NCBI RefSeq assembly: GCF_002000245.1
Contig: NZ_MTCM01000008.1
Coordinates: 122,258-186,257 of the forward strand
Reading direction: 5' to 3'
Length of the DNA: 64,000 bases
Origin: Sphingobacterium sp. CZ-UAM
Lineage (GTDB): Bacteria > Bacteroidota > Bacteroidia > Sphingobacteriales > Sphingobacteriaceae
The notes beneath the pieces were generated by a model. That model searched no databases. It was not told where the DNA came from and saw nothing but the letters and a program-made list of their open reading frames with translations. The position numbers and the translations under genes were made by a program. Positions 43,546-54,000 of the stretch are shown here, piece after piece. Position 1 is the stretch's first letter. Every line of letters starts with the position of its first letter.

Positions 43546-46098
43546 ATGAAAAATGATTTTTTATCAGAAAAAACAGTAATTATGGAAAGAAAAAAGATTG
43601 TTATTATCGGAAATGGTATGGTTGGTAATAAGATTTGCGAAAAATTAAAGCATAAATCTGATATTCTGGATATAATTGTGTTTGCCGAAGAGCCAATTCG
43701 GGCCTATGACCGGGTGCATCTGACCGATTACTTCAAAGTTTCATCTATAGAGGAACTTTTCCTGTCAAAAAAGGAGTGGTACGCGGAAAATAATGTGAAA
43801 ATCCATTTAAATGATCCGATTGTTGATGTAAATCGCTCAAAAAAAGAAGTACGTTCATTACAAGGGCTTATTGTTCCGTACGACTATCTGGTCTTTGCGA
43901 CTGGTTCAGCTGCTTTTGTGCCACCTATTCCAGGCGTGGAAAAGGAGGGGGTATTTCTTTACCGGACGATTGAGGATCTGGATCTGATCAAAGCTTATGC
44001 AGCAAAAGTCAAAAAGGGTACTGTTATGGGCGGCGGACTACTGGGCCTGGAAGCGGCCAAAGCGCTGGTGGACCTCGGCTTGGAAGAAACGGCAGTGATT
44101 GAATTTGCGCCCCGCCTGATGCCGCGTCAGATTGATGACAGCGCCAGCCAGCTCCTGCAAACCAAGCTGGCAGCAATGGGGCTGAGTTGTTTATTGCAAA
44201 AATCAACAAGTCAATTGCTGGGGGAAGAGCGTCTGATGGGAATCGCTTTTCAGGATGGTTCATCGATCGAAACGGATCTGCTGGTAATATCGGCGGGCAT
44301 ACGGCCGCGGGATGAACTGGCCAGGAAAATAGGGCTGGCCATCGGCGAGCGTGGCGGGATTGTGGTCAATCCACACATGCAGACCTCAGACCCTGCCGTG
44401 TATGCCATCGGCGAATGTGCACTGGTCAATGATATGATCTATGGCCTGGTGGCACCCGGTTATGAGATGGCTGAAATAGCAGCCGAACATATCCTGGGGG
44501 AAGAAAAGTCTTTTAAGGGATTTGACATGAGTACCAAATTGAAACTGATGGGGGTAGATGTGGCCAGTTTTGGAGATCCCTTTATCAGTGAACCTTATGC
44601 GCGGACCATCTTACTGGAGGACCGTAACAAAGGGGTCTATAAAAGGTTGAACGTCAGTACCGACGGTACGCGCCTGCTCGGAGGGATACTGGTAGGGGAA
44701 GCCACAAGTTATAATATGCTCTTGCAGATGGTCAACAACAGTATGCCCCTGGCGGAACATCCTGAGCTGCTCCTGATGAGCGAGCAGGGGCAGAACAAAT
44801 CCGCTTCTTCGGGCTTGGAAGCCTTGCCCGATGGTGCCCTGATCTGCAGCTGTGAGGGGGTGACCAAATCGCAGATCTGTGATGCGGTGATCAATGGGAA
44901 CTGTGAAAATGCAGATGGAGTAAAAAAATGCACCAAAGCAGGATCGGGCTGCGGGGGCTGTGTGCCGATGGTGAAGGACTTGGTCAATTACACGATGAAA
45001 CAGCAGGGTAAATATATCCGCAGTACCATCTGTGAGCATTTTGACCTGAGCCGGCAGGAACTCTATGACCTGATCAAGATCCATGAACTGAAGAGTTATG
45101 ATCAGGTGCTGGATGCGCTGGGCCGTGGGCACGGGTGTGAGGTCTGTAAGCCGCTGGTGTCTTCACTGCTGGCCAGTCTCTGGAATGAGATGATCTTGAG
45201 CAAGGGAAATGATGTGGCGCAGGATAGCAATGACCGGTACCTGGCCAATATACAGAAAGGTGGTACCTACTCGGTTGTTCCCCGTATCCCTGGTGGGGAG
45301 ATTACGCCGGACAAATTGATTGTTATTGGCCAGGTGGCCAAGAAATATAAGCTGTATACAAAAATTACGGGCGGGCAGCGCATTGATTTGTTTGGTGCAC
45401 ATCTCAATGATCTCCCGCTTATCTGGGAGGAACTCATTGCAGCCGGATTTGAAAGTGGACATGCCTATGGCAAGGCCTTACGGACGGTCAAAAGCTGCGT
45501 GGGCAGTACCTGGTGCCGCTTTGGCCTGCATGACAGTGTGTCCTTCGCCATACAAATAGAGGAACGTTATCGTGGGCTGCGTGCTCCGCACAAGATAAAG
45601 TCAGCGGTGAGCGGCTGTATCAGGGAGTGTGCCGAGGCGCAGAGCAAGGACTTTGGCATCATCGCCACCGAAAAAGGATGGAACCTCTATGTCTGCGGCA
45701 ATGGTGGCAGCAAGCCACAGCATGCCCTGCTGTTGGCGGCTGATGTCGACAGTGAGACCTGTATCCGTTATATCGACCGTTTTCTGATGTTCTACATCCG
45801 TACAGCCGACCCTTTGACCCGTACCGCTACCTGGCTCAATAAAATGGAGGGCGGAATCGACTATTTGCGGAATGTTGTGGTCGAGGATAGCCTCGGTATG
45901 GGGGAAACCTGGGAGCAGGATATGCAGCTGCTTGTCGACAGCTATCGCTGTGAATGGAAAGTTGCCGTGGAAGATCCGGAGATCCGCAAACGCTTTGTCC
46001 ATTTTGTAAATGCGCCGGAGGAGCGGGACGAGTCGGTACGCTTCGATACCATGCGCGGTCAAAAGAAAGCCGCTGACTGGAATCTGAAAACCTATTAA
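43546..46098 (+). CDS. nirB: NAD(P)H nitrite reductase large subunit (850 aa)
   Basis: The FAD/NAD(P) module covers residues about 14-400 (KIVIIGNGMVGNKIC, TVMGGGLLGLEAAKALV, VYAIGECALVND). A BFD [2Fe-2S] domain follows (ICSCEGVTKSQ, GSGCGGCVPM), then a second BFD-like stretch (GHGCEVCKPL). The siroheme/[4Fe-4S] nitrite-reductase domain has SCVGSTWCRFG (C-x5-C) and SGCIRECAEAQ (C-x3-C). It reduces nitrite to ammonium. The start is uncertain: ATG 43546 or the internal ATG 43582 (MERKKIVIIG), which is the usual NirB N-terminus. nirD follows 74 bp downstream. Confidence 0.93.
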   Translation: MKNDFLSEKTVIMERKKIVIIGNGMVGNKICEKLKHKSDILDIIVFAEEPIRAYDRVHLTDYFKVSSIEELFLSKKEWYAENNVKIHLNDPIVDVNRSKKEVRSLQGLIVPYDYLVFATGSAAFVPPIPGVEKEGVFLYRTIEDLDLIKAYAAKVKKGTVMGGGLLGLEAAKALVDLGLEETAVIEFAPRLMPRQIDDSASQLLQTKLAAMGLSCLLQKSTSQLLGEERLMGIAFQDGSSIETDLLVISAGIRPRDELARKIGLAIGERGGIVVNPHMQTSDPAVYAIGECALVNDMIYGLVAPGYEMAEIAAEHILGEEKSFKGFDMSTKLKLMGVDVASFGDPFISEPYARTILLEDRNKGVYKRLNVSTDGTRLLGGILVGEATSYNMLLQMVNNSMPLAEHPELLLMSEQGQNKSASSGLEALPDGALICSCEGVTKSQICDAVINGNCENADGVKKCTKAGSGCGGCVPMVKDLVNYTMKQQGKYIRSTICEHFDLSRQELYDLIKIHELKSYDQVLDALGRGHGCEVCKPLVSSLLASLWNEMILSKGNDVAQDSNDRYLANIQKGGTYSVVPRIPGGEITPDKLIVIGQVAKKYKLYTKITGGQRIDLFGAHLNDLPLIWEELIAAGFESGHAYGKALRTVKSCVGSTWCRFGLHDSVSFAIQIEERYRGLRAPHKIKSAVSGCIRECAEAQSKDFGIIATEKGWNLYVCGNGGSKPQHALLLAADVDSETCIRYIDRFLMFYIRTADPLTRTATWLNKMEGGIDYLRNVVVEDSLGMGETWEQDMQLLVDSYRCEWKVAVEDPEIRKRFVHFVNAPEERDESVRFDTMRGQKKAADWNLKTY

Positions 46099-46172
46099 AA
46101 GACCATGGTGTAACATCAATGACTGATAAAATCACTTACATAGAATCGCTAAACCTTTAAAATAAAAATCAC

Positions 46173-46532
46173 ATGAACACGCAAATTGACACACAAATCG
46201 ACCTGCAATGGCTGAAGGCCTGCCAGATCGAGGATGCTATTGAAAACGGTGGTGTCTGCCTAAAGTTGAATGACGAACAGGTGGCCCTATTTTATTTCGC
46301 CCGTCGCAATGAGTGGTATGCTACCCAGAATGAATGCCCCCATAAGCGGCAGATGATTTTGAGCCGTGGGATGTTGGGCTCCCTGGGAGATACCCCAAAA
46401 GTAGCCTGCCCGTTTCACAAAAAAACCTTTGCATTGGATACGGGCGAATGTCTTTCGGGTGATGAATGTGCGATCAAAACGTATCCTGTGAAGGTGGAGA
46501 ATGGGACGGTATATATTGGAATGACAGCTTAA
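46173..46532 (+). CDS. nirD: nitrite reductase small subunit, Rieske type (119 aa)
   Basis: This is a NirD-type Rieske [2Fe-2S]-fold protein with C55-P-H57 and C79-P-F-H82. It is the partner of NirB in assimilatory nitrite reduction. Its length is normal. It lies between nirB and the nitrite channel gene, 47 bp before the latter. Confidence 0.93.
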   Translation: MNTQIDTQIDLQWLKACQIEDAIENGGVCLKLNDEQVALFYFARRNEWYATQNECPHKRQMILSRGMLGSLGDTPKVACPFHKKTFALDTGECLSGDECAIKTYPVKVENGTVYIGMTA

Positions 46533-46579
46533 GCCCGAGCCCTATAATTGAAATAAGAACCTTTTAAAGCAAATAAACG

Positions 46580-47392
46580 ATGGATTATATTAGCCCCAAA
46601 GAGGTAGCCGGTGTGATGATGAATACCGCTATCTACAAATCTTCGCTCCCGATCAAAGACCTGCTGATTCGGGGGGCATTGTCAGGAGCCTTACTGGCGA
46701 TTTCTGTAACGCTCGCACTCTTGGCTACGGCGCAGACCGGGCTGGGGCTTATCGGCGCATTTGTTTTTCCTGTGGGCTTTGTGATCATTGTTATCCTGGG
46801 CTTGGAACTCGTTACAGGAAGTTTCTCCTTGGTGCCCCTGGCCTGGCTGGAAGGGAAGATCAATTTTAAGGTGATGGCCAATAACCTGCTCTGGGTTTTC
46901 CTGGGTAATTTATTGGGCAGTGTGCTCTTCGCGCTTCTGTTTTGGGCTGCAAGTACGGAAACTGGGCAGGCTAGCCAGCTTGGGAATATCGAGCAGAGCC
47001 TGATTGTCATCAGTGAAAAGAAAACCCTGGGCTACGGCAATCATGGTGCTGCCGGGTTATTTTCAGCCTTTGTCAAAGCCGTTCTCTGCAATTGGATGGT
47101 CTGCATGGGGGTGGTGATGTCCATGACATCCAAGTCTACCTTAGGCAAGATCCTGGCGGCGGGAATTCCCATCTTTATGTTCTTTGCCTTGGGCTATGAG
47201 CATGCGGTGGTCAATATGTTTGTGATCCCTGCTGGGATGATGTTCGGTGCCAAGGTGACGGTGTCGGACTGGTGGCTGTACAATCAGTTGATCGTGACGG
47301 CCGGTAATATTGTTGGTGGCTTGTTGTTTACGGGAATGGCTATTTATTATACTTATCACCGGAAAGAACAGGTATCCACCTCTCAAAACTAG
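46580..47392 (+). CDS. nirC: formate/nitrite transporter family channel (270 aa)
   Basis: This is an FNT-family protein with about six membrane helices: LLIRGALSGALLAISVTLALL, FVIIVILGLELVTGSF, LLWVFLGNLLGSVLFALLFW, GNHGAAGLFSAFVKAVLCNWMVCMG and GYEHAVVNMFVIPAGM. In a nirBD operon it is most likely a nitrite channel. The small gene at 47398 follows by 5 bp. Confidence 0.9.
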   Translation: MDYISPKEVAGVMMNTAIYKSSLPIKDLLIRGALSGALLAISVTLALLATAQTGLGLIGAFVFPVGFVIIVILGLELVTGSFSLVPLAWLEGKINFKVMANNLLWVFLGNLLGSVLFALLFWAASTETGQASQLGNIEQSLIVISEKKTLGYGNHGAAGLFSAFVKAVLCNWMVCMGVVMSMTSKSTLGKILAAGIPIFMFFALGYEHAVVNMFVIPAGMMFGAKVTVSDWWLYNQLIVTAGNIVGGLLFTGMAIYYTYHRKEQVSTSQN

Positions 47393-47397
47393 CTATT

Positions 47398-47829
47398 ATG
47401 CAACGAATTGAAAATAGATGTATCTGGAAAAAGCGGGTCGGGATAGTGCTGCTCCAGCTGCTTTTTTCGGTAGTTTTTTACCAGGCCTATGCGCAGCAAA
47501 AAACAGTGAAAGCGAGTTTGTTCGAAGGTGTCGTGGTGGCGGGCTATACCGACCAGGGGGCCTATGTCAACTGCACGGGGCCAGCGATTAAATATAGTTT
47601 CGCCCCGAAGGGAAATATCCTGTTGGGCTTGCTGCCGAGCCTCAAAATAAAAGAAGATCAAGTGGAGGAAGGGAAGCCCAAGAATGCCTGGATCACTCCG
47701 ACACTGGGCGTTGGCCTGACTGCGGTGTTCAGACATCTCGCTGTTCAGCTGCCTGCTTTCTACAGCCCGAAGACCAGTACCGCAGACGGTAAGTGGAAGC
47801 TTGGGGTCGGGCTGGGCTATAAATTTTAA
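47398..47829 (+). CDS. small exported protein in the nir operon (143 aa)
   Basis: An N-terminal signal region (VGIVLLQLLFSVVFYQAYAQ) precedes about 110 residues ending in an amphipathic strand, KWKLGVGLGYKF. That ending resembles a small outer-membrane beta-barrel or its terminal strand. Motifs: GYTDQGAYVNCTGPAIKYSF, LGVGLTAVFRHLAVQLPAF. It is the last gene of the nirBDC unit, 5 bp after nirC. Its role, perhaps outer-membrane passage of nitrite or nitrate, is inferred from position only. Confidence 0.6.
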   Translation: MQRIENRCIWKKRVGIVLLQLLFSVVFYQAYAQQKTVKASLFEGVVVAGYTDQGAYVNCTGPAIKYSFAPKGNILLGLLPSLKIKEDQVEEGKPKNAWITPTLGVGLTAVFRHLAVQLPAFYSPKTSTADGKWKLGVGLGYKF

Positions 47830-47890
47830 ATTGACGTATTTTTAGGGAAATATTTACGTTGGGGAGCTGGTATGCCAGGATTGGTTTGCT

Positions 47891-48592
47891 TTACTCCCCA
47901 TATTTTTCTGTTGCCAACTTGTTTAATAGTTCCTTGTTTTTGAGGAAAATCTTCTTTTTGTCGACTGTTATCGCATTCGAATCAGCAAGTTCGGCAAGCA
48001 TGCGGTAGACGGTCTCATAGGTGGTGCCTACATAGGCTGCGAGATCCTTTTTGCTCAGTTCAAGACCGATGTACCCCTCCTCTGTTCCTTCCGCAAAAAC
48101 GCGATGAAGCAATAAAAGGCTCCATGCTAAACGGTTTTTGACGGAAAGCTGGGCCAGGTTGGCCATCTTCTGCTCCGAAAGATGCAATTCATCGGCAAAA
48201 AATAGCATCAGGCGATAGCTTAATTCGGGATTGATGCGCAGCGTGGACAAGAAGAAGGGTAAGGCTACAAAACATAGCTGCGTTGCGGCAAGTGCCGTGG
48301 CCGAAATAGGGTAAACACTTTGTTCGGATGAAATACCGCGATGGCCTACCATTTCTCCCTTTTTGGCAAAACGTACGATGGTCTCCCGGTCCCCAAGATT
48401 GCGGTGGACTTTGACGAATCCCGATTGGATAAAGTAAATACCACGAACCGGCTCGCCTTCACGGATAAACTGTTCGCCTTTTTTTAGTTTGATATTTTTT
48501 CGGTGGAGGTCGATTTGTCCAAGCCACTCTTGCATAACATAACGGCACATCAGGCAGGAGTGGTCACAGGCATTTGCTTTCTTCGTTCTCAT
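47891..48592 (-). CDS. Crp/Fnr-family regulator with N-terminal cysteine cluster (233 aa)
   Basis: Three cysteines sit near the N-terminus, C9-x3-C13-x2-C16 (CDHSCLMC). A cyclic-nucleotide-type beta-roll follows (GEQFIREGEPVRGIYFIQSG), then a dimerisation helix and a winged helix (ELSKKDLAAYVGTTYETVYRMLAEL). It is convergent with the nir operon and so is a plausible nitrogen-oxide or oxygen regulator of it. The three cysteines could hold an iron-sulfur cluster, as in Fnr, which uses four; this is inference. Confidence 0.82.
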   Translation of the reverse strand: MRTKKANACDHSCLMCRYVMQEWLGQIDLHRKNIKLKKGEQFIREGEPVRGIYFIQSGFVKVHRNLGDRETIVRFAKKGEMVGHRGISSEQSVYPISATALAATQLCFVALPFFLSTLRINPELSYRLMLFFADELHLSEQKMANLAQLSVKNRLAWSLLLLHRVFAEGTEEGYIGLELSKKDLAAYVGTTYETVYRMLAELADSNAITVDKKKIFLKNKELLNKLATEKYGE

Positions 48593-49039
48593 CGGAATCA
48601 GTTTCGTATGGTAAAGTCTTTTTGTCTGACCAAAGGTATCACCTATTCATTTAATATCCTATTTTGTTTGGTATTAAAAGCAGGATTGGACGATAGGTAT
48701 TTCTTCACAAGTTCACTTTGCAAATGATGGTCATCGAAATAGCGCAAGAGGCTATTTTTAGAGAATTTGCGCCATGGCTATTAATGCGCCATGGCTATAA
48801 AATGCTTAGATTCCTCTCCGCATCAGCAACCTTATTCGTTGTGGTGACATATTGATCTCTTTTGGCACCCCACTTTTCCGGAAAATAGCATATTGAATCG
48901 TTTGCCTAGTGAAAATATGCAAAATCATACTGAAATAGATTTTGCTTTCAGCGCCCTCGATATTATGGATATTAATGTTAATTTTATATGAAATTAACAT
49001 CTGTTAGGTTAATTTGCATCAATTAAAAATACCGAATTC
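48593..49039. other. 447-bp intergenic region, divergent crp-type and sigma genes
   Basis: It contains a 14-bp direct repeat with a palindromic core at 48768-48798. The rest is A/T rich with no credible gene. Confidence 0.45.
48768..48798. repeat. 14-bp direct repeat with GCCATGGC core
   Basis: TGCGCCATGGCTAT occurs at 48768-48781 and 48785-48798, spaced 17 bp start to start. Each contains the palindrome GCCATGGC. It lies upstream of both the Crp-like and sigma genes and may be a tandem operator. Confidence 0.6.
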
Positions 49040-49615
49040 ATGATCGCTGGGCTGAAACATATTTCCATATCAATGGACGATTTCCTCTTATTACAAGCCG
49101 GAGATCAGTCTATTTTTGGTATTGTGTTCAATTATTATCAGCCGATTATCTATTTTAAAGTCAGGCAGCTCTGTAAAAATGACAGTGATGCAGAGGAGGT
49201 CACACAGGAAGTTTTTATTGAATTTTATTTAAAAAGAATGCAGCTTTCCGGTCCGGAAGCCATTTTCCCCTTTCTATTTGCTATTTCAAAAAGAATGGCC
49301 ATATCCAATTTCCGTAAATCGCTGGTCCGGTCCAATTATCTACAGTCGCTTCAGCATACCTGGCTTGAAAATTCCTTTTCGCTGCAAGATGAACTGGATG
49401 GCAAAGAACTGCAGGTCATCCTGGAATCCATTATTGAACAATTGCCGCCACAGCAACAGGCAATTTACCGAAGGAGCAAGTTTGAAGATCAATCTTATCA
49501 GGAAATTGCCGATGAGGAAGGACTCTCCAAAAATACGGTGCGCAATCACCTCAGCCTCGCCTCGAAATTTGTGCGGTTCAAGCTGGACAAAATCCTGTCT
49601 ATCTTTTTTTTCTAA
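49040..49615 (+). CDS. ECF sigma factor, FecI-like (191 aa)
   Basis: The sigma-70 region 2 stretch is FNYYQPIIYFKVRQLCKND, SDAEEVTQEVFIEFY. Region 4 is LPPQQQAIYRRSKFEDQ and SYQEIADEEGLSKNTVRNH. The length fits the Bacteroidota FecI/SigX group. It stands first in the locus and is followed by a FecR anti-sigma gene and susCD, the standard layout for ligand-induced control from the outer membrane. An internal ATG at 49073 is an alternative start. Confidence 0.93.
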   Translation: MIAGLKHISISMDDFLLLQAGDQSIFGIVFNYYQPIIYFKVRQLCKNDSDAEEVTQEVFIEFYLKRMQLSGPEAIFPFLFAISKRMAISNFRKSLVRSNYLQSLQHTWLENSFSLQDELDGKELQVILESIIEQLPPQQQAIYRRSKFEDQSYQEIADEEGLSKNTVRNHLSLASKFVRFKLDKILSIFFF

Positions 49616-49769
49616 GCAGCTCAACTTGTGCATCGATTTTTTATTAGCTCATTTAACAATCCCGGGGGCTAAAAAACGGCATCTATCATCCTTTTCTAAA
49701 AAAAAATATTTTTCTATTGGTACTTTTTCTGGGTTCGCGCGATTATGTAGGTGAAATCGATCCAAAGGA

Positions 49770-50981
49770 ATGAACCAAATTGAACAATACAGCCAATTAA
49801 TACGTAAATATCTTGCTGATCAAGCCAGTAAAGAAGAACAGGCACAGCTTCAGGAATTAATGGATGATCCCGTATTTCTTCAGGCTTGGGAGAAAGTCTG
49901 GCGGGATAACTCGTATCCCGCACATCCCACAACATACCCTGATCCACATCGGATGCTGGAAAATATACTGGCTGATCCCCGAATTGCAACAGCGGCATCT
50001 ACTCCCCAAAAAACTACAGATGGACATTTTAATTTCAGGAGAAATTGGTGGCAGGTTGCGGCAGTCTTTCTTGCGTTCTGCGGTGCAGCGCTATGGGGCT
50101 ACTATAATTTTTATACCGTGGATACGCCACCGAAAGAGCAGCTATCTAATGTGTCGATCGTACCGGGTTCTGATAAAGCCATGATCATTCTTGAAGATGG
50201 AAAACAGATTGACCTCAGTTTGCTCCGTGCGGATACGGTACTTGACCAAGGCGAATATTTGATTACCAAGGATAACAAAGGTCAAATCAGTTATAGGCTA
50301 AAAGACAGCCAGGCACCAACAAATAATATCGTCTACAATACCATCATTACACCCCGGGGCGGGGAATATACGCTGAGGATGGCTGACGGGAGCCTTGTGC
50401 AGCTCAATGCGGGGAGTAGGATTAAATATCCCGTAAAATTTGATGCGAAGTTGCGGTCGGTGCAGCTCGAAGGGGAAGCCTATTTTGAAATAGCCAAAAT
50501 GGACGTTAAAGGCCAAAGGGTACCTTTTATTGTGCAAAGTGGAGGACAGACACTCGAGGTCCTTGGAACACATTTTAACATCAAGAGCTTTGGGGATCAC
50601 ATCGTTACCACCTTGGTGGAAGGTAAAGTCAAGCTCTCTTTTGCCGATGCTGCCTTGAAAGAACAGCTGCTTGCACCCAATGATCAGGTCGTTTTCGATA
50701 AAAGCCGCAAGAATGTAAAGAAGGAGCAGGTGGATCCCTTCTATAGTCTCGCCTGGAAAAATGGAAATTTCGCTTTTGATAATGCATCCATTCAAACGGT
50801 CATGGACGAGGTTGCACGCTGGTATGATGTCGAGATCAGTTACGGAGACAAGCTGCAGGGACAGCACTTCTCGGGGACTATCTCCCGCTATGAAAATATC
50901 GATAAACTGTTGAAAACAATTGCTTTCGCCGGTGGCGTACATTTCGAACGTAAAGGAAGGAGGATATATGTGCTAAACTAA
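49770..50981 (+). CDS. FecR-family anti-sigma factor (403 aa)
   Basis: The cytoplasmic N-terminus of about 90 residues binds sigma. One membrane helix follows (WWQVAAVFLAFCGAALWGYY). The periplasmic FecR domain has TIITPRGGEYTLRMADGS, VQLEGEAYFEIAK and LEVLGTHFNIKSFGD. The last 75 residues are the DUF4974-type domain (FAFDNASIQTVMDEVARWYDVEI) that contacts the STN domain of SusC. It lies 154 bp after the sigma gene. Confidence 0.93.
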   Translation: MNQIEQYSQLIRKYLADQASKEEQAQLQELMDDPVFLQAWEKVWRDNSYPAHPTTYPDPHRMLENILADPRIATAASTPQKTTDGHFNFRRNWWQVAAVFLAFCGAALWGYYNFYTVDTPPKEQLSNVSIVPGSDKAMIILEDGKQIDLSLLRADTVLDQGEYLITKDNKGQISYRLKDSQAPTNNIVYNTIITPRGGEYTLRMADGSLVQLNAGSRIKYPVKFDAKLRSVQLEGEAYFEIAKMDVKGQRVPFIVQSGGQTLEVLGTHFNIKSFGDHIVTTLVEGKVKLSFADAALKEQLLAPNDQVVFDKSRKNVKKEQVDPFYSLAWKNGNFAFDNASIQTVMDEVARWYDVEISYGDKLQGQHFSGTISRYENIDKLLKTIAFAGGVHFERKGRRIYVLN

Positions 50982-51059
50982 CGCTGATGAGAAGATAGCA
51001 TATATAACAATCAGGAGCGCGCCAACGCCCCTGAAAGTTTTGTCTTTTTCTCGACATGG

Positions 51060-54000
51060 ATGAATAGTAAAACCGTTAAATTTTATCTCAACCGAATGCA
51101 ATTTAATAAAAAAAAATTGATCGGACCGACCCTATTATGTCAGGTAAGATCCCAGAAAATACCAATTTCTATGAAATTGTCATTAGCAATTCCTCTCTTA
51201 TTCGCAGCCAATTTACAGCTGCACGCATTTTCTTTTGGCCAGACCGTCAATCTGAAGCGGAACAATGTGAAGGTGAGTGCTGTTTTGAAAGAACTGCAGA
51301 AGCAAAGCGGATACAACATTTTTTACAACGAATCGCTGATCGCAAAAGACGAGCGTATCAGCGTCAACTACCACAATATCGCTTTTGAAGAAGCCCTGAA
51401 AGATCTGTTGACAAAGCTGCAGTTATCTTATGTCAAAGCGGATAAAAATATTGTCTTGAACAAAAGAACGGATCAGACTGTTCGCCAAACGTCGGTTACG
51501 GAGGCTCCGCAGCTGTACCCGGTCAAAGGAGTGGTCAAAGACGATCAGGGCCGACCATTGGACAATGTTACGGTCAGCGAAAAAGGCAAAAAGGAGAAAA
51601 CCCTCAGCCGCGAGGATGGCAGCTTTCAGATCCAGGTCAGCAGCCCTGATGCCATACTTGTATTTACTATGGTTGGCTATCAGCCGCTGGAGATAGCGCT
51701 GGCACAGCAGTCAACCTTGAGTGTGACCATGAAGCCGGCCATCAATGCAATGGAAGAGGTGGTCGTCGTGGGTTATGGCGTGCAGAAAAAAGCCAACCTG
51801 ACGGGTGCCGTATCACAGGTCAATGCCGATGATATCGCGTTGCGTCCAAGTGCCAATATAGCAGGTACGCTCCAGGGACTTATGCCCGGCTTGAATATAC
51901 AGCTCAATAACGGTGATCCATCCAAAACACCTGATATCAATGTGCGGGGATTCAATTCCATCAATGAGGGTGGCCCGCTGGTATTGATCGACGGGATCGA
52001 AGGGAATATTACACGGGTTAATCCCAACGATATTGAAAGTGTTTCTGTGCTGAAAGATGCTGCTTCCGCGGCCATTTATGGAGCCCGCGGTGCTTTTGGT
52101 GTTATCTTGGTGACCACAAAAAAAGGGAAGGCAGGGACCGTGAAGGTGGATTATGTCAATAATTTCGCCTGGACTACACCGGCTTCCCGTACCGATTATA
52201 TCTCCGATCCTTATGTCTACGGGAAAACAGTAGATGCCGCACTGTATGGCTATAACGGCAGTTCCTATACACGCTACAATCCAATGGACTGGGAAGCGAT
52301 CAAAATGGTGGCTGCAGGGGAGATTGCGCCCTTTCATGAGAAGCAGGCGGACGGAACCTATAAATTTTTCTATAAGACCAACTGGTGGGACTACCTATTT
52401 AAAAAATATCAGCCCTCCAATTTCCATAATATCGCCATTTCAGGTGGCAGTGAAAAGTTGAAAGCCTATCTCTCTGGACGTGTATTCAAACGGGAAACAA
52501 TCAACAATATCAATGACGATGCGGATATGGACCGCCAGAATATGAAATCCAATCTGGTATTCACACCCAACAGCTGGTTGGAAATTTCGAACAATACGCA
52601 GTTCATCAACGAAAAGGATAAAGAATATGGAGGCTACAGCAATGGTCTGGGGGGGCTTTGGAGTACGACAACCTGGTATAATCTGATGCCTTTTTATCCC
52701 AATTTTGTCGATGGTATTCCAACGGATATCGGTGTGGGTACTGGCGGCCAGGGAGCCAATGCAGGGCTGGAATCGGGAAAAAGCTGGGAGCTACGCAATA
52801 GTGAAGAGTTTACCAATACCTTCCGTGTCCTGCTCAAGCCATTGAAAGGCCTACAGGTAAATTTTGATTATAGCAACCGTATCGAAAACTTTTCACGGAG
52901 CACACGCCTCAATCCCTTCAGTTACTACTCGGGTAACAAACTCAATTTTACCACTGCAGGCCTCAACCGCCTGACAGAATACCGCTGGAAAGACAAGTAT
53001 AATGCGATGAACCTGTTTGCGACCTACGAAAAAAATGTGGCGCAAAAGCATCAGTTCAAATTATTGGTGGGCTACAATCAGGAATCCTTTGACCGGGACC
53101 GTATTGCCGGGGCCATGGACGACCTGCTGATCGAAGATCTATCCAATCTGGCGCTGGGAACTTCCATGTATAGCCTGAGCGGAACAGCTGAAAATTGGGC
53201 TATCCAGGGCGTATTTGGCCGTTTTAATTATGCCTACGACAATAAATACTTGCTGGAAATAAATTCACGGTATGATGGTTCTTCACGCTTCCCTAGCGGG
53301 AGCCGATGGGGATTTTTCCCTTCCGTCTCATTAGGCTGGCAGCTGGATCGTGAACAGTTTTGGGAATCGGTCAAAGGCAGCATACCCACCTTAAAGCTCA
53401 GAGCTTCGTATGGCAAGCTCGGCAACCAGACTGTAGGGGTCAATACCTTTAAGGAATTGATGGCCGTGCAGCAGTTGGCTTGGCTAAATGGGGGCTCCCG
53501 TCTTATTGGGGCGAGTACGCCGGCACCGTTGCCGAACGTCGTCACCTGGGAACGGACCAAAAGCATTGACTTCGGTGTTGATCTTGGACTGATCCAGAAC
53601 AAGCTAAATGTCAATTTTGACTGGTATCAGAAGGATGTCGAAGGCATGTATCTTCCGGGGCAGCCGCTTCCAGCAGTATTTGGTGCTAATGAACCCCGAG
53701 AAAACTACGCTGCTTTGCGTAATAAAGGTTTTGAAGTGGGGGTAAGCTACCAGGACAAATTTGACCTTGCCGGCTCACCCTTTCGCTTTAACATCGCCGT
53801 GAATACCACCAATTTTAAAGGTATCATTACGAAATATAATAATCCACAGGGGCTGTTGAGTTCCTATTACGAAGGACAGGTGCTGGGGCAGATCTGGGGA
53901 TACCATATCGACGGGCAGTTTCAGTCCGATGTGGAAGCATTGAGCTACCAGAATAGTTTCCAGGATCCACAATTGTCCCTATCTAAAGTATATAACGATA

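Noticed and set aside
50298..50942. 214-codon frame antisense to the FecR gene
   Set aside because: It is entirely inside a well-supported gene and has no recognisable domain.
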